Below are positions 9,901 to 10,597 of a stretch of 10,597 nt of DNA, piece by piece. The stretch lies in NCBI GenBank assembly GCA_002724775.1, contig PBPR01000025.1:24631-35227 (forward strand), given 5' to 3'. The stretch is from Methanobacteriota archaeon. GTDB lineage: Archaea > Thermoplasmatota > Poseidoniia > MGIII > CG-Epi1. The position numbers and the translations under genes were made by a program. The notes beneath the pieces were generated by a model that ran no database searches, had not been told where the DNA came from, and saw nothing but the letters and a program-made list of their open reading frames with translations. The first letter of the stretch is position 1; every line of letters begins with the position of its first letter.

Positions 9901-10546
9901 CAGTAAAAGTAACATCAGTATCTCCACTCTGGTAATCAGTTCCGCAGGCCCAGATAATTAGTTGGTATTCAGAGAGTATGTCTATTCCAGGTGCATCAGC
10001 ACTGCTGTTAACTCTAATAACATCGTATGCTATAGGGTTTGTTAAATTATCTAATGCATTTACATAATATTGGTCAGTCTCTGTCCTACTTCCTCCGTTG
10101 TTCGGACTATTATCATCGTCGAGTAATAAAATAGGTGGATATGAAGCAGTTATTGTTTCGGTGGCCTCATTATTATCCTCGTCTGATTCGGAAATTAATT
10201 CTTCCTCATCGACTATTACCTTTACAGTGTGTGTTCCGCCTACCGCAGTCCATTCAATTTCAGCATCAGCAGTATTTCCTCCTGGAATTGTTATTGTTTC
10301 TTTACCAATAAAGCTTGAATCAACATAGAAACTTACATTTGTGGTTACACTAATTAGTCCACTTGTTCCCCCATCATTAGCAACTTCGGCTGTAATAGTT
10401 ACATCATCCCCACCAGTTGGAGAATCATCATCAAAACTTATTTCATTTATAGACAAATCAGGATCATTTTCATCAGCTAATGTATTCATAGCTGATAGTG
10501 GTAGCATCAGCATGGCTAGCAGTAGAGCAGTTATTTTACGAGACAT
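3944..10546 (-). CDS. Giant secreted multidomain surface protein with C-terminal archaeosortase-type sorting signal
   Basis: This 2200-residue, strongly acidic exported protein has approximate domains in this order: signal peptide 1-24; CARDB-like 29-133; amidotransferase-like 137-362; CARDB-like 364-474 and 477-586; MAM/immune-inhibitor-A-like jelly rolls 588-767 and 774-931; CARDB-like 936-1043; NEW3-like beta sandwich 1046-1152; a second amidotransferase-like domain 1162-1582, interrupted by a jelly-roll module at 1355-1535; CARDB-like 1585-1690; further NEW3-like or uncharacterised beta domains 1694-1794, 1800-1906, 1907-2013 and 2016-2163; and an acidic Thr/Glu/Ser linker before LPGPSF, a hydrophobic segment and RRKN. 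I count about 20 Asn-x-Ser/Thr sequons by eye and only five Cys. The exact role is unknown; adhesion, S-layer-associated or matrix functions fit. No protease or glycosidase catalytic motif was recognised. It is convergent with the sortase-lipid operon, which makes it that system's likely substrate. The ATG is supported by the signal peptide, a GGAG four bases upstream and a TATA box. Domain limits are by eye. Confidence 0.9.
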   Translation of the reverse strand: MSRKITALLLAMLMLPLSAMNTLADENDPDLSINEISFDDDSPTGGDDVTITAEVANDGGTSGLISVTTNVSFYVDSSFIGKETITIPGGNTADAEIEWTAVGGTHTVKVIVDEEELISESDEDNNEATETITASYPPILLLDDDNSPNNGGSRTETDQYYVNALDNLTNPIAYDVIRVNSSADAPGIDILSEYQLIIWACGTDYQSGDTDVTFTDNDKTNAGEYLEGGGAMWVIGMDILYDFDTTDGERSSGDFEYDYLGVSYADNDRATPTIVYGVDEDPISDGIEYDADAISSDFADDINPRSGFEKVLSSNGDYNISTIRTEDEFRLVFMTIDFSSITNSDDRDEFMENVVEYLVEQLENDVSLSRFNSPKDEETVEPNVENIVNVTVRNRGTEDQNSIQVSLEITCLNNSYTFTDSETISLDAGTGTYVEFEWDTPDDEDYVYQIKSKATISDDEKEENNEKIIKVNTYVTYDLEVKDARVTPMIAEKDEEREMSVIVTNSGDVTMNSEVSGKIYDGAGNVIDNLGNKDIEDLAPGESLTLTWDWETDDYGTFWFEAKVIDEDDEVPENDVIDSMMRSVDVEFSDDMEDGINGWSDYKSLSNPWHLIDTDEDSNREASSPTHAMWVGDESKGDGEYDNNWDFSVYTSEEITLGQTNPQMSVDIWYSTEFSWDGGNVQITTDDGETWEVINPDGGYPDDAVVGLDNEPGYTGTSGEGDTADWETASFSLANYTNQDVRFKFRFGTDSSVEAYEGWYIDNIEVSSGTETHFEDDFEEGDGDWVADIVESEWNYYSNKSYSGDYSWYLGNPDTETYSASLNDSLESPTFDIGDGAEKYVSAMVWFAIDGPNDFVNLEINQSGQWELLETFPGDDGDYSSDYDGADENGWLYFESDVSEYEDEVSFRLRFESNTFTQLEGLYVDNFAVYSLPPIPNDVGTKELDSPDTAKPGRSVTFTSEIYNFGTNDQDDFDVRGTVTRDDGTEVYNETQTIDSLESKTNSTLEWTWEGGPEGTYTIRVETLLTGDERAGNNPKEENIDIAESGYNVALAVQEQAKDVLSGESVAFNFTATNTGENSGYYDISLEADQDDDWKIISHVNSIYLSAGSSQNFSVVVIAPTLEPTGNEHSFTVTVTSRDDPETEDSSDISATPFYYSQEGGDKVLLIDANFGKNNGYNNYYDVDKIDTRLKFTLQQYFTDGESRGYDVYTMPYDSELGSFGELGPYPTIDLMSNYDVVIWTQGDHNQRNITSWKECISDYLDQGGSLWIMGQQFLTALNGSDGPRQNGDFEYDYFMIDYIRNNVGTPNPLVGVEDDEIFGDAEYDMGDTSIYFSDYSDWIRPREEAIGAFYTDRSNWWHIVDTVSDPNRKANSPTHSMWIGDESKGDGEYKSGWDYSVYTAEQFTLGNGAQLSFQHYYDTESESYAYDGGNVQISTDDGLSWEVIQPNGGYPAQSVSGLDGEPGYYGQSNGWVQATFDLSNFSNEEIKLKWRFGADGVIDAYEGWYFDDVELTSNGGTTSHLSDDMENGMDNWDIDSQVFNMSLHYEGDYRLIVSPFTFGKVNTSNDREDMVGRALDWLRASAAADDVGVKVLKLESDVKENSTVEFSSIIKNYGSETQGAIDVRATIFDSDGNEIWSNNQQIPGPLESGEEETLDWEWESNNPGGFTIIVETTKEDENHRNNDKEIDFDVEMIHMPEISTFNQDKEGEPGAKLEFNIVIKNSASGTDTFYLDMVGAAEDWGSMTNQMEMKSNESKDIELQITIPEDAEYELHDLTIILTAGDVTETLELTIDVTDNPTNYEVEISVSPTNTEAVAGQEVEFSVTVYNKGDETDTFDLEVLGDENGWVEFEENGITIGADGQATVSGIISIPDEQDDGNVYIEIEATSRGDETAKDDKTIRVTVEELETGVTLRREGSGLRTIAPGESDVIQFNVLSDGNGKQTIEVIAESEAGNWVVVNPATFDLDVEEAKVLTATVNVPSGTSDATYRLEILVFDDKGNELAKSISNIVVQTPIEEIQDVSLCFADLSNLCLDSANFEITIEASKIQTASAGFIIENKGTVDVDVALELIMPDGTKDTDLYFDENSKEWRVAISPSDTKDYPLKVQSGEKLDWGALAVIAREVLPGTYTYTLNILAATESTTGGYAFEILDQVTLTVTVEGEVVSEETVTESEDSLLPGPSFISVVGLLALIVYRRKN
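3947..4012 (-). other. C-terminal sorting signal (LPGPSF, hydrophobic segment, RRKN)
   Basis: Residues 2179-2200 form a tripartite tail: a short motif LPGPSF (2179-2184), a hydrophobic stretch Ile2185-Tyr2196, and a basic end Arg-Arg-Lys-Asn. It is preceded by an acidic, Thr/Ser/Glu-rich linker (2164-2177). This is the layout of PGF-CTERM and other exosortase/archaeosortase sorting signals. The motif is not the canonical Pro-Gly-Phe; Pro follows Pro-Gly and the Phe sits two residues further on. Cleavage near the motif by the sortase encoded on the other strand, followed by transfer to a lipid, is inferred. Confidence 0.8.
5801..7063 (-). repeat. Degenerate amidotransferase-like domain, copy 2, split by an inserted jelly roll
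   Basis: Residues 1162-1354 and 1536-1582 together match copy 1 (residues 137-362). The first part holds KVLLIDAN, YDVVIWTQG, GGSLWIMG, GDFEYDYF and GVEDDEIFGDAEYD (copy 1: GVDEDPISDGIEYD). The second part holds GDYRLIVSPFTF and a final helix starting NDREDMVGRALDWL, matching copy 1 EFRLVFMTIDF and DDRDEFMENVVEYL. Between them sits a jelly-roll module of about 180 residues that copy 1 lacks. The reading frame stays open across both junctions. Confidence 0.65.
5942..6484 (-). repeat. Inserted jelly-roll module in circularly permuted order, copy 3
   Basis: Residues 1355-1535 align closely with jelly roll copy 1 from its second strand on: WWHIVD, NSPTHSMWIGDESKGDGEY (1372-1390), GGNVQISTDDGLSWEVI, GGYPAQSVSGLDGEPGYYG and GWYFDDVEL. 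The opening strand SDDMENGMDNW appears at the end (1523-1533), not at the start. The linker before it (TSNGGTTSHL) matches the linker between copies 1 and 2. The module lies inside the second amidotransferase-like domain. The order is read directly; a correctly folded circular permutant is an inference. Confidence 0.7.
7754..8227 (-). repeat. MAM-like jelly roll, copy 2 (divergent)
   Basis: Residues 774-931 follow copy 1 directly after a short Ser-Gly-Thr-Glu-Thr linker. The domain opens with FEDDFEEGDGDW (774-785) and ends with GLYVDNFAVY (921-930), the equivalents of the copy 1 opening and closing strands. The middle differs: SGDYSWYLGN replaces the SPTHxMW segment, and VNLEINQSGQWELL replaces the TTDDGETW strand. 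It is an older duplicate of the same fold. Confidence 0.65.
8246..8785 (-). repeat. MAM/immune-inhibitor-A-like jelly roll, copy 1
   Basis: Residues 588-767 start with the strand motif SDDMEDGINGW (589-599). They continue through WHLID (609-613), SSPTHAMWVGDESKGDGEY (623-641), GGNVQITTDDGETWEVI (678-694) and GWYIDNIEV (758-766). The Asp-Gly-Gly, Thr-x-Asp-Gly-x-x-Trp and Gly-Trp-Tyr-x-Asp-(Asn/Asp) signatures are those of MAM-like and immune-inhibitor-A-type beta jelly rolls, which usually bind carbohydrate, protein or calcium. It is very close to the module at 5942-6484, sharing the run GDESKGDGEY. Confidence 0.75.
9461..10138 (-). repeat. Degenerate amidotransferase-like domain, copy 1 (within giant protein)
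   Basis: Residues 137-362 resemble the alpha/beta class I glutamine amidotransferase-like fold seen in surface proteins: ILLLDDD at the first strand, YQLIIW near 194-199, GGGAMWVIG near the nucleophile elbow, and GDFEYDYLG at 253-261. The second copy (coordinates 5801-7063) shares YDVVIW, GGSLWIMG and GDFEYDYF in the same order. The usual nucleophile Cys is absent from the elbow in both copies, so a non-catalytic binding role is more likely than hydrolysis. The fold assignment is by pattern and is moderately secure; homology of the two copies is clear. Confidence 0.65.
10475..10546 (-). other. Sec signal peptide of the giant surface protein
   Basis: Residues 1-24 have the three classic parts: basic Arg3-Lys4, a hydrophobic core rich in Leu, Ala and Met (residues 6-18), and a cleavage region ending Thr-Leu-Ala before Asp25-Glu26. 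Cleavage by signal peptidase I after Ala24 is predicted. No twin-arginine or lipobox Cys is present, so export by Sec is expected and N-terminal lipid anchoring is not. Confidence 0.9.
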
Positions 10547-10582
10547 TTTTCTCCGTAATCGCCTAGGCCGTACAGATATAAA
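10547..10582 (-). promoter_or_regulatory. Promoter and ribosome binding site of the giant surface protein gene
   Basis: Reading the minus strand toward the gene, a TATA box TTTATATC lies at 10575-10582, 29-36 bases before the ATG. The usual archaeal spacing of about 25 bases from the box centre puts the transcript start near 10552-10556, so the leader would be only about 6-10 bases. A Shine-Dalgarno-like GGAG at 10551-10554 ends four bases before the ATG and would sit at the extreme 5' end of such a transcript. No convincing purine-rich BRE is seen upstream of the box. The 8-base palindrome GCCTAGGC at 10561-10568 lies between the box and the predicted start. Confidence 0.6.
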
Positions 10583-10597
10583 GATGTGTTACACCCT

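Noticed and set aside
3944..10546. Possible misassembly or frameshift in the 2200-codon gene because of repeated domains
   Set aside because: The frame is open throughout and ends in a proper sorting tail. The repeats differ clearly at the DNA level, so collapse or chimera between them is unlikely, though the junctions near 5942 and 6484 deserve a read-level check.
1..10597. CRISPR arrays, tRNA or rRNA genes, insertion sequences, phage genes
   Set aside because: No regularly spaced short repeats, tRNA-like folds, transposase motifs or terminal inverted repeats were seen on reading both strands by eye.

Overview
The window looks like an AT-rich archaeal genome fragment, most likely from an uncultured marine Euryarchaeota/Thermoplasmatota lineage of the Marine Group II or III type. 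That placement is an inference. It rests on an archaeosortase, archaeal-type phospholipid head-group enzymes, an archaeal COG1340-like coiled-coil protein, a TTTATATC TATA box, and a very large acidic secreted protein with CARDB and jelly-roll domains. I see no rRNA, tRNA, insertion sequence or CRISPR array. Coding density is close to complete, with no gene-free stretch above 60 bases.

Left half (1-3947, + strand): four closely packed co-directional genes, probably one operon. They are a coiled-coil protein cut by the window edge, an NDP-sugar nucleotidyltransferase that starts on the last base of the previous stop codon, a two-domain membrane protein fusing an exosortase/archaeosortase to a phosphatidylserine (archaetidylserine) decarboxylase, and a CDP-alcohol phosphatidyltransferase of the serine-synthase (PssA) type.

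Right half (3944-10546, - strand): one 2200-residue gene, convergent with the operon and overlapping it by four bases so that both stop codons share the palindrome TTAA. The product has a signal peptide, five CARDB-like domains, two degenerate glutamine-amidotransferase-like domains, three related MAM/immune-inhibitor-A-like jelly rolls, several NEW3-like beta-sandwich domains, and a C-terminal tail of LPGPSF, hydrophobic segment and RRK. That tail has the layout of an archaeosortase sorting signal (PGF-CTERM type) but not the standard PGF motif.

Together the locus reads as a self-contained surface-anchoring unit. PssA makes archaetidylserine, the decarboxylase half of the fusion turns it into archaetidylethanolamine, the sortase half cuts the substrate tail and probably joins it to that lipid, and the giant neighbour is the obvious candidate substrate. 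The nucleotidyltransferase may supply sugars for its many N-glycosylation sequons. A role for PssA and PssD in ArtA-dependent lipid anchoring is established in Haloferax volcanii. Seen here are the physical fusion of sortase and decarboxylase, the adjacent candidate substrate with a variant motif, and a jelly-roll module inserted in circularly permuted phase inside a second domain of that substrate.
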